DNA of 64,000 bases, from positions 1 through 64,000 of the forward strand of contig DATGLM010000065.1 of NCBI GenBank assembly GCA_035294125.1, read 5' to 3'. Shown here piece by piece: positions 7,711-15,062 of this stretch. Within the stretch, counting starts at the first letter, position 1. Each line of letters opens with the position of its first letter. A program made the position numbers and the translations under genes. Source of the DNA: CADDYT01 sp035294125. Its GTDB lineage: Bacteria; Chloroflexota; Ktedonobacteria; Ktedonobacterales; Ktedonobacteraceae. The notes under the pieces were generated by a model. It searched no databases and was not told the DNA's origin. It saw only the letters and a list, made by a program, of their open reading frames with translations.

Positions 7711-8739
7711 ATGGCAATCAGCAATGCAACGTCATTGGGAGGATTGACCCGTTCACAGCTGCTTGAGATGCACTACCAGATGCTGCTTCTGCGGCGCTTC
7801 GAGGAGAAAAGCGCCGAAGAGTACACTCGCGGCAAAATTGGCGGCTTTATGCACCTGTATATCGGGCAAGAGGCCGTCGGAGTAGGCAGCATGCAAGCGC
7901 TGCGCCCGGAAGATAAGATCGTATGCAGCTATCGCGAGCACGGGCACGCGCTGGCGAAGGGGATGGAGCCCGGCGCGGTCATGGCCGAATTATTTGGGAA
8001 GATTACCGGGTGCAGCAAGGGCAAGGGCGGCTCCATGCATATGTGGAGCAACGAACTGGGCATCCTGGGCGGCAATGGCATCGTTGCCGCGCAACTGCCC
8101 ATCGCCGCAGGGGTCGCGCTGGCAGCTCAATACACGGGCGAGGATTACATCGTAGCCTGTTTCTTTGGCGATGGCGCGGTGGATGAAGGCGCGTTTCACG
8201 AAGCGTTGAACCTGGCATCGATCTGGAAACTGCCGGTCGTCTACATCTGTGAAAACAACCAGTATTCGATGGGGATGTCGGTACAGAAGGCGTGGGCAGT
8301 TGACAATTTGCTGCCACGTGCGGCAGCGTACAACATGCCGGGAGAAGTCGTTGACGGGATGGATGTCGTTTCTGTCTATGAGGCCGTCAAGCCAGCCGTC
8401 GAACGCGCTCGTATTGGCAACGGACCAACGCTGCTGGAAATCAAGACCTATCGCTTCCGGGGCCATTCCATGACCGACCCATCATACTACCGTACACGCG
8501 AGGAGGAGCACGAGTGGCGCTCGACTCGCGACCCCATCGGCATCTTTGAGAAAAAGCTAACGGATGCCGGGTTGGCGACGCAGGCGGAATTTGATGAGAA
8601 CGACGCGAAGGCTACACAGGTCGCGGAAGAGGCGGCTGAATTCGCCGAGAACAGCCCGAATCCCGGCCTGGAAGAGCTCTATACCGACGTTATGGTCGAT
8701 AACTCCGGGGCGCTCTCCTACCGCTATGAGAGGAAGTGA
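7711..8739 (+). CDS. pdhA: Pyruvate (or acetoin) dehydrogenase E1 alpha subunit
   Basis: 342 residues, the usual length. The thiamine diphosphate motif is present: GDG at about residues 153-155 (FFGDGAVDEGAFHEALN) through to ENNQYSMG near 180. RFRGHSMTDP matches the phosphorylation-loop region of E1alpha. With E1beta it decarboxylates a 2-oxo acid and passes the acyl group to the E2 lipoyl arm. The E1beta gene starts seven bases after the stop and E2 follows, so this is the first gene of an operon. No dihydrolipoamide dehydrogenase gene is in the cluster, so E3 must be encoded elsewhere. Acetoin or branched-chain specificity cannot be excluded. Confidence 0.9.
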   Translation: MAISNATSLGGLTRSQLLEMHYQMLLLRRFEEKSAEEYTRGKIGGFMHLYIGQEAVGVGSMQALRPEDKIVCSYREHGHALAKGMEPGAVMAELFGKITGCSKGKGGSMHMWSNELGILGGNGIVAAQLPIAAGVALAAQYTGEDYIVACFFGDGAVDEGAFHEALNLASIWKLPVVYICENNQYSMGMSVQKAWAVDNLLPRAAAYNMPGEVVDGMDVVSVYEAVKPAVERARIGNGPTLLEIKTYRFRGHSMTDPSYYRTREEEHEWRSTRDPIGIFEKKLTDAGLATQAEFDENDAKATQVAEEAAEFAENSPNPGLEELYTDVMVDNSGALSYRYERK

Positions 8740-8745
8740 GATAGT

Positions 8746-9744
8746 ATGCGAACGATGACATATCGCGACGCGCTACGTGAGGGGATCCGCGAAGAGATGC
8801 TCCGCGACGAGCGCGTTTTCATCATGGGCGAAGACATCGCAGGTTACGGGGGCACCTACGCCGTCACGAAGGGTTTGTTTGAAGAGTTCGGGGAGAAGCG
8901 CGTGCGCGATACCCCTCTGGCGGAAGAGGTCATCACGGGTACGGCCATCGGCGCAGCCCTGGGCGGTTTGCGTCCCATTCTCGAACTGATGACGATTAAC
9001 TTCAGCCTGCTTGCCAGCGATCTGATTATCAACAGCGCAGCCAAGTTCCGCTATATGTTCGGCGGACAGCCACAGGTGCCGCTGGTCATTCGCATGCCGG
9101 GCGGCGGCGGCGCGCAGCGCGGCGCGCAGCACTCGCAAATGCTCGAATCGCTCTACGCCCACATCCCCGGCCTCAAGGTCGTCGCCCCCGCCACCCCCTA
9201 CGATGTCAAGGGTATGATCAAAGCGGCGGTACGCGACCCCAACCCGGTTATCTTCATCGAGCATGAACTGCTCTATAACATTAAGGGTGAAGTGCCGGAC
9301 GAAGGCGTAGAGTACACAGTGCCGCTCGAACGCGGCGACATCAAGCGTGAGGGCAGCGATATCACCATTATCACCTTCTCGCGTATGCTACACGTCGTCC
9401 TGCAGGCGGCGGAAGAACTGGCAAAATCCGGTATCGAGGCTGAGGTCATCGACCTGAGAAGCATCCGCCCCATCGATATCGACCTGATTACCGATTCGGT
9501 CAAGAAGACCAATCGTGTCGTCATCGCTGAAGAGGGCTGGAAGTATTATGGTACGGGTCAGGGACTGGCGGCGCTGATCTACGAGCACGCCTTCGATTAC
9601 ATGGATGCGCCGATCCAGCACGTCAACAGCGCCGATGTCCCCATGCCCTACTCGAAGGTGCTGGAACGCGCCGCTCTGCCCGCTAAAGATGATGTCATCA
9701 ACGCCGTCAAGGCCATCGTCCCAGAGGCCCTCGTGCGCCGCTAA
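8746..9744 (+). CDS. pdhB: Pyruvate (or acetoin) dehydrogenase E1 beta subunit
   Basis: 332 residues, full length. It shows the transketolase-type pyrimidine domain (MGEDIAGYGGTYAVTKGL, DTPLAEEVITGTAIGAALGG) with the catalytic-region Glu in PLAEE. Next come MPGGGGAQRGAQHSQ and the transketolase C-terminal domain with IDLRSIRPID and VIAEEGWKYYG. It forms the alpha2beta2 E1 with the preceding gene product. GAGGAAG in the end of pdhA acts as ribosome-binding site. E2 follows after 57 bases. Confidence 0.92.
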   Translation: MRTMTYRDALREGIREEMLRDERVFIMGEDIAGYGGTYAVTKGLFEEFGEKRVRDTPLAEEVITGTAIGAALGGLRPILELMTINFSLLASDLIINSAAKFRYMFGGQPQVPLVIRMPGGGGAQRGAQHSQMLESLYAHIPGLKVVAPATPYDVKGMIKAAVRDPNPVIFIEHELLYNIKGEVPDEGVEYTVPLERGDIKREGSDITIITFSRMLHVVLQAAEELAKSGIEAEVIDLRSIRPIDIDLITDSVKKTNRVVIAEEGWKYYGTGQGLAALIYEHAFDYMDAPIQHVNSADVPMPYSKVLERAALPAKDDVINAVKAIVPEALVRR

Positions 9745-9801
9745 CGATGAGAACAATCATCATGCCGCTGCTCGCGGTTGTCATGGAGCAAGAGAAGAAA
9801 G

Positions 9802-11103
9802 ATGAAAACGGTAGAAATGCCCAAGATGGGCGACACAATGGAAGAGGGAAAAATCCTCCGCTGGCTGAAAAAAGAGGGTGATACCGTCAAAAAAGGCGAG
9901 TCGCTGGCGGAGGTCGAGACCGACAAGGTCAATATCGAGATTGAAGCATTTTCCAGTGGTGTGCTGCGTAAGATTCTCGTGCCAGAGGGGGAATCGGCCC
10001 CTATCGGCGCGGAAATTGCCCTCATCGGCTCAGCCGACGAACCACTGCCAGCCAGCGCGGGCGCTGCAGACGCGGTCGTGCCTGCCAGAGCGGCAAGCGC
10101 GACAACAACAGCAGCAAACAGAGCCAGCAGTACGTCGGCACCCGCCAGAAGCGCTGTCGCAACCCAACCAGCGCCACCGGCTTCAACGAACGGGCAGGGG
10201 CGTATCTTCATCTCGCCCATTGCGCGGCGGCTGGCGGAAGCACACCAGCTAGACTACGCACAGATACGCGGCACCGGCCCCAATGGGCGCATCATCAAGA
10301 TGGATATCGAGGCAGCACTGGCACAACAGATCACCGCTCCTGCTGCCCCAGCGCCTGTTCCCATGCCCACTGCTCCAGCTTCAGCAGCGCCTGCCACTAT
10401 GGAGAGTGAAGAGGTTATCGAGATTCCGCTGACCTCGATGCGCCGCACAATTGCGAAGCGGCTGAGCCAGAGCATGCAGATGGCCCCCCATTTCTACGTG
10501 ACGAGCGTGATTGATACGGGCAAGCTGGCGCTGTTGCGCCAGCAGATCAACGAGTATGCCGCGAACGAACCGGAGCCGATCAAGGTCAGCTTCAACGACC
10601 TGATTATCAAGGCCGTGGCGCGGGCGCTGGTGCGCATGCCGCAGGTGAACGTCTCGTTTGCCGAAGATCGTATCATCCAGAAGAAGCAGGTAAATGTCGG
10701 CATGGCGGTGGCGTTGGAGACGGGCCTGATCGTGCCAGTCATTAAGCACGCGGATCAGCGCAGCGTGCTCGACATTGCTCGTGAGGCGCGCCGTTTGGCC
10801 GAAGCAGCTCGTACAGGCAAGCTCAAGCCCGATGACCTGAGCGGAGGCACCTTCACCGTCAGCAACCTGGGTATGTTCGACGTAGAGAGCTTCACTGCCG
10901 TCATTAACCCGCCCGAATCGGCCATCCTGGCGGTAGGATCGATCACGCCGACACCGGTAGTGGAGGGTGGGCAGGTCGTGGTACGCGACCGCATGAAGGT
11001 CACGCTTTCCAGCGATCACCGCGCGCTCGACGGAGCCATCGCGGCCCGCTTCCTGCAAGAGGTCAAACATCAGCTAGAGGAGCCATTCGGTCTCCTGCTG
11101 TAA
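9802..11103 (+). CDS. pdhC: Dihydrolipoamide acyltransferase (E2)
   Basis: About 433 residues. An N-terminal lipoyl domain has the lipoylated Lys in ETDKVNIEIEA (K42). An Ala/Pro/Thr linker of about 50 residues follows. The peripheral subunit-binding domain starts near 136 (FISPIARRLAEAH, GTGPNGRI), and a second Ala/Pro linker leads to the catalytic domain ending in SSDHRALDG. There the catalytic His is about 406 and Asp about 410. ATG 9802 gives the canonical MKTVEMPKMGDTMEEG start; an upstream in-frame TTG at 9778 adds eight atypical residues and is not favoured. There is a single lipoyl domain. Confidence 0.92.
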   Translation: MKTVEMPKMGDTMEEGKILRWLKKEGDTVKKGESLAEVETDKVNIEIEAFSSGVLRKILVPEGESAPIGAEIALIGSADEPLPASAGAADAVVPARAASATTTAANRASSTSAPARSAVATQPAPPASTNGQGRIFISPIARRLAEAHQLDYAQIRGTGPNGRIIKMDIEAALAQQITAPAAPAPVPMPTAPASAAPATMESEEVIEIPLTSMRRTIAKRLSQSMQMAPHFYVTSVIDTGKLALLRQQINEYAANEPEPIKVSFNDLIIKAVARALVRMPQVNVSFAEDRIIQKKQVNVGMAVALETGLIVPVIKHADQRSVLDIAREARRLAEAARTGKLKPDDLSGGTFTVSNLGMFDVESFTAVINPPESAILAVGSITPTPVVEGGQVVVRDRMKVTLSSDHRALDGAIAARFLQEVKHQLEEPFGLLL

Positions 11104-11132
11104 TGTCATTCTTCGCTGCGCTCAGCATGACA
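11104..11132. repeat. REP-like TGTCAT...ATGACA element
   Basis: On the minus strand it reads TGTCATGCTGAGCGCAGCG then AAGAATGACA: an imperfect palindrome bounded by TGTCAT/ATGACA. It shares TGTCATnnnGAGCGCnGCGAAGnAT with the hairpin arms at 20367-20465. It lies directly after the pdhC stop codon. Confidence 0.5.
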
Positions 11133-11162
11133 TGCGGGAGAAACTTTTTCAGAGTGGATGAG

Positions 11163-11723
11163 ATGAGATTTGGAGATGTCTTTACGACAACCTGCACCAT
11201 CAACGGTGTCACCCTGGCTTTGCAGCAGGGTGACATCACAAAAGTGGAGGCCGATGCCATCGTCAACGCGGCCAATTCGGCTCTGGCCGGGGGCGGTGGC
11301 GTCGATGGGGCCATTCACCGCGCCGGTGGGCCGAGCATTATGCAGGAGTGCCGTCAGATCGGCGGCTGTCCCACCGGCGGCGCCGTGGCGACCGGAGCGG
11401 GCCGCTTGCGGGCAAAATACGTCTTCCACGCCGTCGGTCCCATTTACCACGCCGCGCCGGAGGATGCACGGTTGCTTGCCAGCGCCTACCAGAGCTGCCT
11501 CAACCTGGCGGAGCAGCACCAGATCGAGAGCATCGCTTTTCCCTCGCTCAGCACGGGCGCCTACGGCTACCCGCTGAGTCTGGCGGCTCCCATCGCCCTG
11601 AAGACGGTCATTGACCACATCCAGCGGCCCACCAGCCTCAAGCAAGCCACCTTCGTCCTCCTCGGCGAAAACGCATACAACGCCTATGAGAAGGCGTTGC
11701 GGAAGCTGATGGGAAATAAATAG
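11163..11723 (+). CDS. Macrodomain protein (ADP-ribose-binding/deacylase type)
   Basis: 186 residues from ATG 11163, chosen over an upstream in-frame start because the macrodomain begins at TLALQQGDITKVEADAIVNAAN. Conserved features: NAANSALAGGGGVDGAIH (substrate loop), the CPTGGAVATGAGRL segment, HAVGPIYH and IAFPSLSTGAYGYP. This is the MacroD/YmdB-type pattern, which removes ADP-ribose or the acetyl group from O-acetyl-ADP-ribose. It is soluble and cytoplasmic. It is the last plus-strand gene before a bidirectional terminator whose stem begins inside the stop codon. Confidence 0.88.
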   Translation: MRFGDVFTTTCTINGVTLALQQGDITKVEADAIVNAANSALAGGGGVDGAIHRAGGPSIMQECRQIGGCPTGGAVATGAGRLRAKYVFHAVGPIYHAAPEDARLLASAYQSCLNLAEQHQIESIAFPSLSTGAYGYPLSLAAPIALKTVIDHIQRPTSLKQATFVLLGENAYNAYEKALRKLMGNK

Positions 11724-11793
11724 TCAGCTCTAGAGAACGAAAAGGGGTATGCGCAATTTTGGGCATACCCCTTTTCGTTCTCTAGAGCTGACT
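11722..11793. terminator. 31-bp perfect hairpin, bidirectional terminator
   Basis: 11722-11752 and 11763-11793 are perfectly complementary with a 10-base loop. The stem contains AACGAAAAGGGG on one strand and CCCCTTTTCGTT on the other, which gives internal T-runs in both directions. It separates the convergent macrodomain and J-domain genes, and its first bases overlap the TAG of the macrodomain gene. Confidence 0.85.
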
Positions 11794-11821
11794 CCCTGGC
11801 TGATTGCCGCTCTCGCCTTAG

Positions 11822-12142
11822 CTACTCTTCATTCAGGGCTTTTTTGAGTTCCTGCACAAAGCCGATGAAGCCTTCGGTCCAGGTCATCTGCGGCTCCTTT
11901 GGTTGGGGGCGCGGTCGTGATTGTTTCTGGCGCAGGGAATCATAGGCTGCGCGTTTAATGGGGTCGCTGAGGGTGGCGTAGGCCTCATTGAGGCGTTTGA
12001 TGCGCAGATCGCTGTCGGCCCTGTCAGAAACCTGCTTGTTGAGGTCGGGATGATATTTGCGCGCAAGGCGACGATAGGCACGGCGAATCTCAGCGGCTGT
12101 CGCCGTGGGCGGCACTTCGAGCATTGCATAGTAGTCATTCAT
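11822..12142 (-). CDS. J-domain (DnaJ-like) protein
   Basis: 106 residues from ATG 12142. Nearly the whole first 70 residues are a J domain: DYYAMLEVPPTATAAEIRRA, then YHPDLN with the HPD triad at residues 31-33, and RLNEAYATLSDPIKRAAYD. J domains stimulate the ATPase of DnaK-type Hsp70. There is no Gly/Phe region or zinc-finger domain, so it is a short specialised co-chaperone. The C-terminal ~30 residues (QMTWTEGFIGFVQELKKAL) may carry its targeting. An in-frame GTG at 12190 would add 16 residues but lacks family support. Confidence 0.85.
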   Translation of the reverse strand: MNDYYAMLEVPPTATAAEIRRAYRRLARKYHPDLNKQVSDRADSDLRIKRLNEAYATLSDPIKRAAYDSLRQKQSRPRPQPKEPQMTWTEGFIGFVQELKKALNEE

Positions 12143-12210
12143 GGTTTTCTCTGCTATTGGACTCCATCCAGTTTTCTCTTGATTCTTCACGTTCTATGAA
12201 ACGAAAGATA

Positions 12211-12660
12211 TCAGGCGCCGGTGCTGCCGAAGCCACCGCGCCCTTTTCCCATCCCATCGACCTCTTGCCAGGCAACGCGTTGAATGGGGACGAAGACGCC
12301 CTGGGCAATACGCTCGCCGCGCCGGACCAGCGTGGCCTCGTCGCGGAAATTGTAGACCTGCACCATCAGTTCATCACCCTCGCCACAGTAGTCCTCATCA
12401 ATGATACCGATGCCATGTGGGATAAGCAGCCCCTTGCGGCGCGGCGTGCTGCTACGCAGGGCAAGCAGGAGCATGTAGCCGGGGGGAGTACGCACAATCA
12501 CGTTGCCGGGAATGTAGCCGACGGTGCGCGGCGCAATCTCCGTGTCTTCACGACACACCAGGTCAAAACCAACCGAGCCTGCCGTGGCATACGCGGGCAG
12601 CGGCAGGCTGGTGTCGATACGTTTTATCATGACATGCAAAGGTTGCGCAGACATTTCCAT
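12211..12660 (-). CDS. dut: Deoxyuridine 5'-triphosphate nucleotidohydrolase
   Basis: 149 residues. All five trimeric dUTPase motifs can be read: AGSVGFDL (1), RSSTPRRKGL (2, usually RSSLA-xGL), GIGIIDEDYCGE (3), RRGERIAQGVF (4) and the C-terminal GKGRGGFGSTG arm (5). The catalytic Asp of motif 3 is present in IIDEDYCG. It hydrolyses dUTP to dUMP, keeping uracil out of DNA. Motif 2 is somewhat divergent but keeps the Arg-Ser-Ser. It lies just upstream of the J-domain gene on the same strand with a 68-base gap. Confidence 0.92.
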   Translation of the reverse strand: MEMSAQPLHVMIKRIDTSLPLPAYATAGSVGFDLVCREDTEIAPRTVGYIPGNVIVRTPPGYMLLLALRSSTPRRKGLLIPHGIGIIDEDYCGEGDELMVQVYNFRDEATLVRRGERIAQGVFVPIQRVAWQEVDGMGKGRGGFGSTGA

Positions 12661-12739
12661 ACCTGATATTCTATGAGAGAAGCATCACTGCGTCAAGGAG
12701 ATTTTGAAAGCATGTCCCTGCGCGGGAAATCAACCTCTC

Positions 12740-13468
12740 ATGAATAACCTGCTGCCAACGCTGCTCGACTGGCTGCAACAGGTCGGCTATCCTGTGCTGT
12801 GGGGAACGGTGTTTGTAGCCGCCGCCGGGCTACCACTGCCCACGGTGCTGTTACTGCTGGCGGCGGGTGCTTTCGCCTCGCTGGGTGAGTTCAACCTGGC
12901 GCTGCTCCTGCTGATGGCCTTGAGTGCTTCAGTTGGTGGAGATAACCTGGGTTACTGGATCGGACGGCTGTGGGGAACGAAGGCGCTGAACTGGCTGGAG
13001 CGCCCGCACCGTCACCTCCGACAGCGCCCCCTGATCTCCCCCCGCATCATGGAACGCTCGCGTAAAGAGTTCGCGCAGCACGGGGGATGGGCCGTCTTCC
13101 TGAGCCGCTTCCTCATTTCCGCCCTCGGCGGCGTCATCAATCTGCTGGCTGGAGCGGACCTCTATTCCTACCGGCGTTTTCTCATCCTTGACGTGCTGGG
13201 AGAGACGCTGGGCGTGGGCATTCCTCTCATTCTCGGCTATGCCTTCGGAGCGAGCTGGGAGGCCGTGGGTGATGTGCTCGGCGCGTTTTCGAGCCTCATC
13301 CTGGCATTATTGCTCTTCTTCGCGCTGAGTATCTACCTTATTCGAGTCATACACCATATGCGGGCCTCACAGAAAGCAACTCAGGAGAAAAAATCGGCTC
13401 TGGTTGAGCCGATAGTCACGTCTCAGATAGCGCCGGACAGAAAACGTTCAGGTAATTTGCCACCTTGA
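12740..13468 (+). CDS. DedA-family membrane protein
   Basis: 242 residues from ATG 12740; a longer GTG/ATG frame upstream is not needed. Several membrane helices flank the DedA core: an N-terminal re-entrant/helix region (GTVFVAAAGLPLPTVLLLLA), GDNLGYWIGR, the FLSRFLISALGGVINLLAG segment with the conserved Arg near 123, and two C-terminal helices. DedA proteins are thought to move lipids (undecaprenyl phosphate or phospholipids) across the inner membrane, dependent on the proton motive force. The tail from about 215 is polar and cytoplasmic. Confidence 0.85.
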   Translation: MNNLLPTLLDWLQQVGYPVLWGTVFVAAAGLPLPTVLLLLAAGAFASLGEFNLALLLLMALSASVGGDNLGYWIGRLWGTKALNWLERPHRHLRQRPLISPRIMERSRKEFAQHGGWAVFLSRFLISALGGVINLLAGADLYSYRRFLILDVLGETLGVGIPLILGYAFGASWEAVGDVLGAFSSLILALLLFFALSIYLIRVIHHMRASQKATQEKKSALVEPIVTSQIAPDRKRSGNLPP

Positions 13469-13774
13469 GGGAGGGTCAAACGTACTAAAATTGAGGAAAT
13501 TTCTGGGAAGGCGGGAAAAAAGGGGCCGTTAGGACTAGAAGGAACGGCTTCTTTGCGTTATAATTGAAGTGGTGAGGGAATTTTTCCCGACTGAGCTTTG
13601 TTTCTACGAGTAGAGACAAAAGGTTCGCGTCTATAACTTCCTCCCACTCAGCGTTTGGAGCCGGAGTTCTGAACGGATGGATAGACAAACATAGAATTGC
13701 CTTCCCTGAGTGTCAGGTTAGACCAACGAAAACTTATCTTGCTTAAGATACTACTTAATCATGGAGGGCGCAGA

Positions 13775-15001
13775 ATGATTGAGATGGAGCGTGCCATGAC
13801 GGAAACAACGCTTAGCCCGGACAAAACCCAACTAGTTTCTGATCTTGCCGAGAAGAAGTCACTTGATCTGATCGATGACCTCTTTCCGCACGATCTCGAA
13901 GATACTTTTGAGGATGATGTGGAGGAACCTGGGAAAGAATTTCAGGAGTTGGAAGATGACCTCAACGGTCTGGAGCCACCTCCCATTGAGTTGGAAGAAA
14001 TGTCTGATATGCATGAAGAACTAACTCAGCTACCAGGCTCACCCGATTTAGAAACTGCCTCTATTCTCACACTTCCCGCAATGGCAGTCGAAGATGAGCA
14101 CGGGCGTCACCCACGCCGTGCGAATGTCCGCCGCCGCCGCTCCGAAGACGACGAGAATACAGTCAGTCCCAGTGACGCTGGTGAGTCCGACGCCGTGATG
14201 ACTTATCTCCGCGAAATTGGCCGTGTTCCCATGATTACGCACGAACGCGAAATCGAACTGGCACAACGCATCGAGATGGGTGATCGTGAGGCGATGAAAC
14301 AATTCATTCTCGCTAATCTCCGTCTTGTAGTCAGTATTGCCAAGCGTTACGTTGGTCGCGGCCTGACGCTGCTCGATCTGATTCAGGAGGGCAACATCGG
14401 GCTTATTCGCGCCGTCCAGCGCTATGACTGGCGGCGTGGGCATCGCTTCTCCACACACGCGACGTGGTGGATTCGCCAGGCCATTAGCCGGGCCGTAGCC
14501 GACAAGGGACGCACCATTCGCCTGCCCGTCTACGTCAACACCGCGCTGAACCGCATCCGCCGTGAGCGCCAGCGCCTGTTGCAGGAGTTGGGACGCGAAC
14601 CAACAGAAGAGGAACTGGCTGAAGCTACTGGCCTCGACCCCATCCGTATGCTGGAGCTACAGGCTGCACCAGGCGCGCCAGTCTCTCTAGAGCTGCCAGT
14701 TGGTGAGGATGAAGAGCAGGAACTGGGCGATGTGCTGGCCGATACCGAATCGGCTACCCCTGAAGACATCGCCACTACCCAGACGCTGAAAGACGAAGTG
14801 CAGCGCGTACTTGAATCTGTATTGACTCCTCGCGAGCGGCTTGTGCTCCAATTGCGCTTTGGCCTGGGCAACGGACAGGCTCATCCACTTGAACAGGTGG
14901 GGCGCGAACTGGGCATCACGCGCGAGCGGGTGCGTCAGATCGAAGCGGGTGCCCTTGCCAAGCTACGCCAGCCGCCGGTGTTGGAGCGCTTGAAGGGATA
15001 A
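13775..15001 (+). CDS. sigA: RNA polymerase sigma factor, sigma-70 group 1/2
   Basis: 408 residues from ATG 13775, which has GGAGGG six bases upstream. The first ~135 residues are acidic and poorly conserved, as in region 1.1. Region 1.2 is DAVMTYLREIGRVPMIT; region 2 follows with LRLVVSIAKRYVGRGLTLLD, QEGNIGLIRAV near 203 and the melting helix FSTHATWWIRQAISRA; region 3 has PTEEELAEATGLD; region 4 has LTPRERLVLQLRFGL and the HTH ITRERVRQIEAGAL near 380. All regions for -10 and -35 recognition are intact. TATAAT at 13559-13564 is a possible upstream promoter element. Ends at a perfect hairpin shared with the convergent gene. Confidence 0.9.
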   Translation: MIEMERAMTETTLSPDKTQLVSDLAEKKSLDLIDDLFPHDLEDTFEDDVEEPGKEFQELEDDLNGLEPPPIELEEMSDMHEELTQLPGSPDLETASILTLPAMAVEDEHGRHPRRANVRRRRSEDDENTVSPSDAGESDAVMTYLREIGRVPMITHEREIELAQRIEMGDREAMKQFILANLRLVVSIAKRYVGRGLTLLDLIQEGNIGLIRAVQRYDWRRGHRFSTHATWWIRQAISRAVADKGRTIRLPVYVNTALNRIRRERQRLLQELGREPTEEELAEATGLDPIRMLELQAAPGAPVSLELPVGEDEEQELGDVLADTESATPEDIATTQTLKDEVQRVLESVLTPRERLVLQLRFGLGNGQAHPLEQVGRELGITRERVRQIEAGALAKLRQPPVLERLKG

Positions 15002-15008
15002 TTTGGTT

Positions 15009-15062
15009 ATAGCGACAAAAAAGCCATTCGTGGTAGACCGCGAATGGCTTTTTTGTCGCTAT
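15009..15062. terminator. 22-bp perfect hairpin, bidirectional terminator
   Basis: 15009-15030 pairs with 15041-15062, loop 10 bases. The stem carries AAAAAAGCC / GGCTTTTTT, giving T-runs in both directions. It separates the sigma factor gene from the minus-strand RelA/SpoT gene, whose TAG (15059-15061) is inside the stem. Confidence 0.88.
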
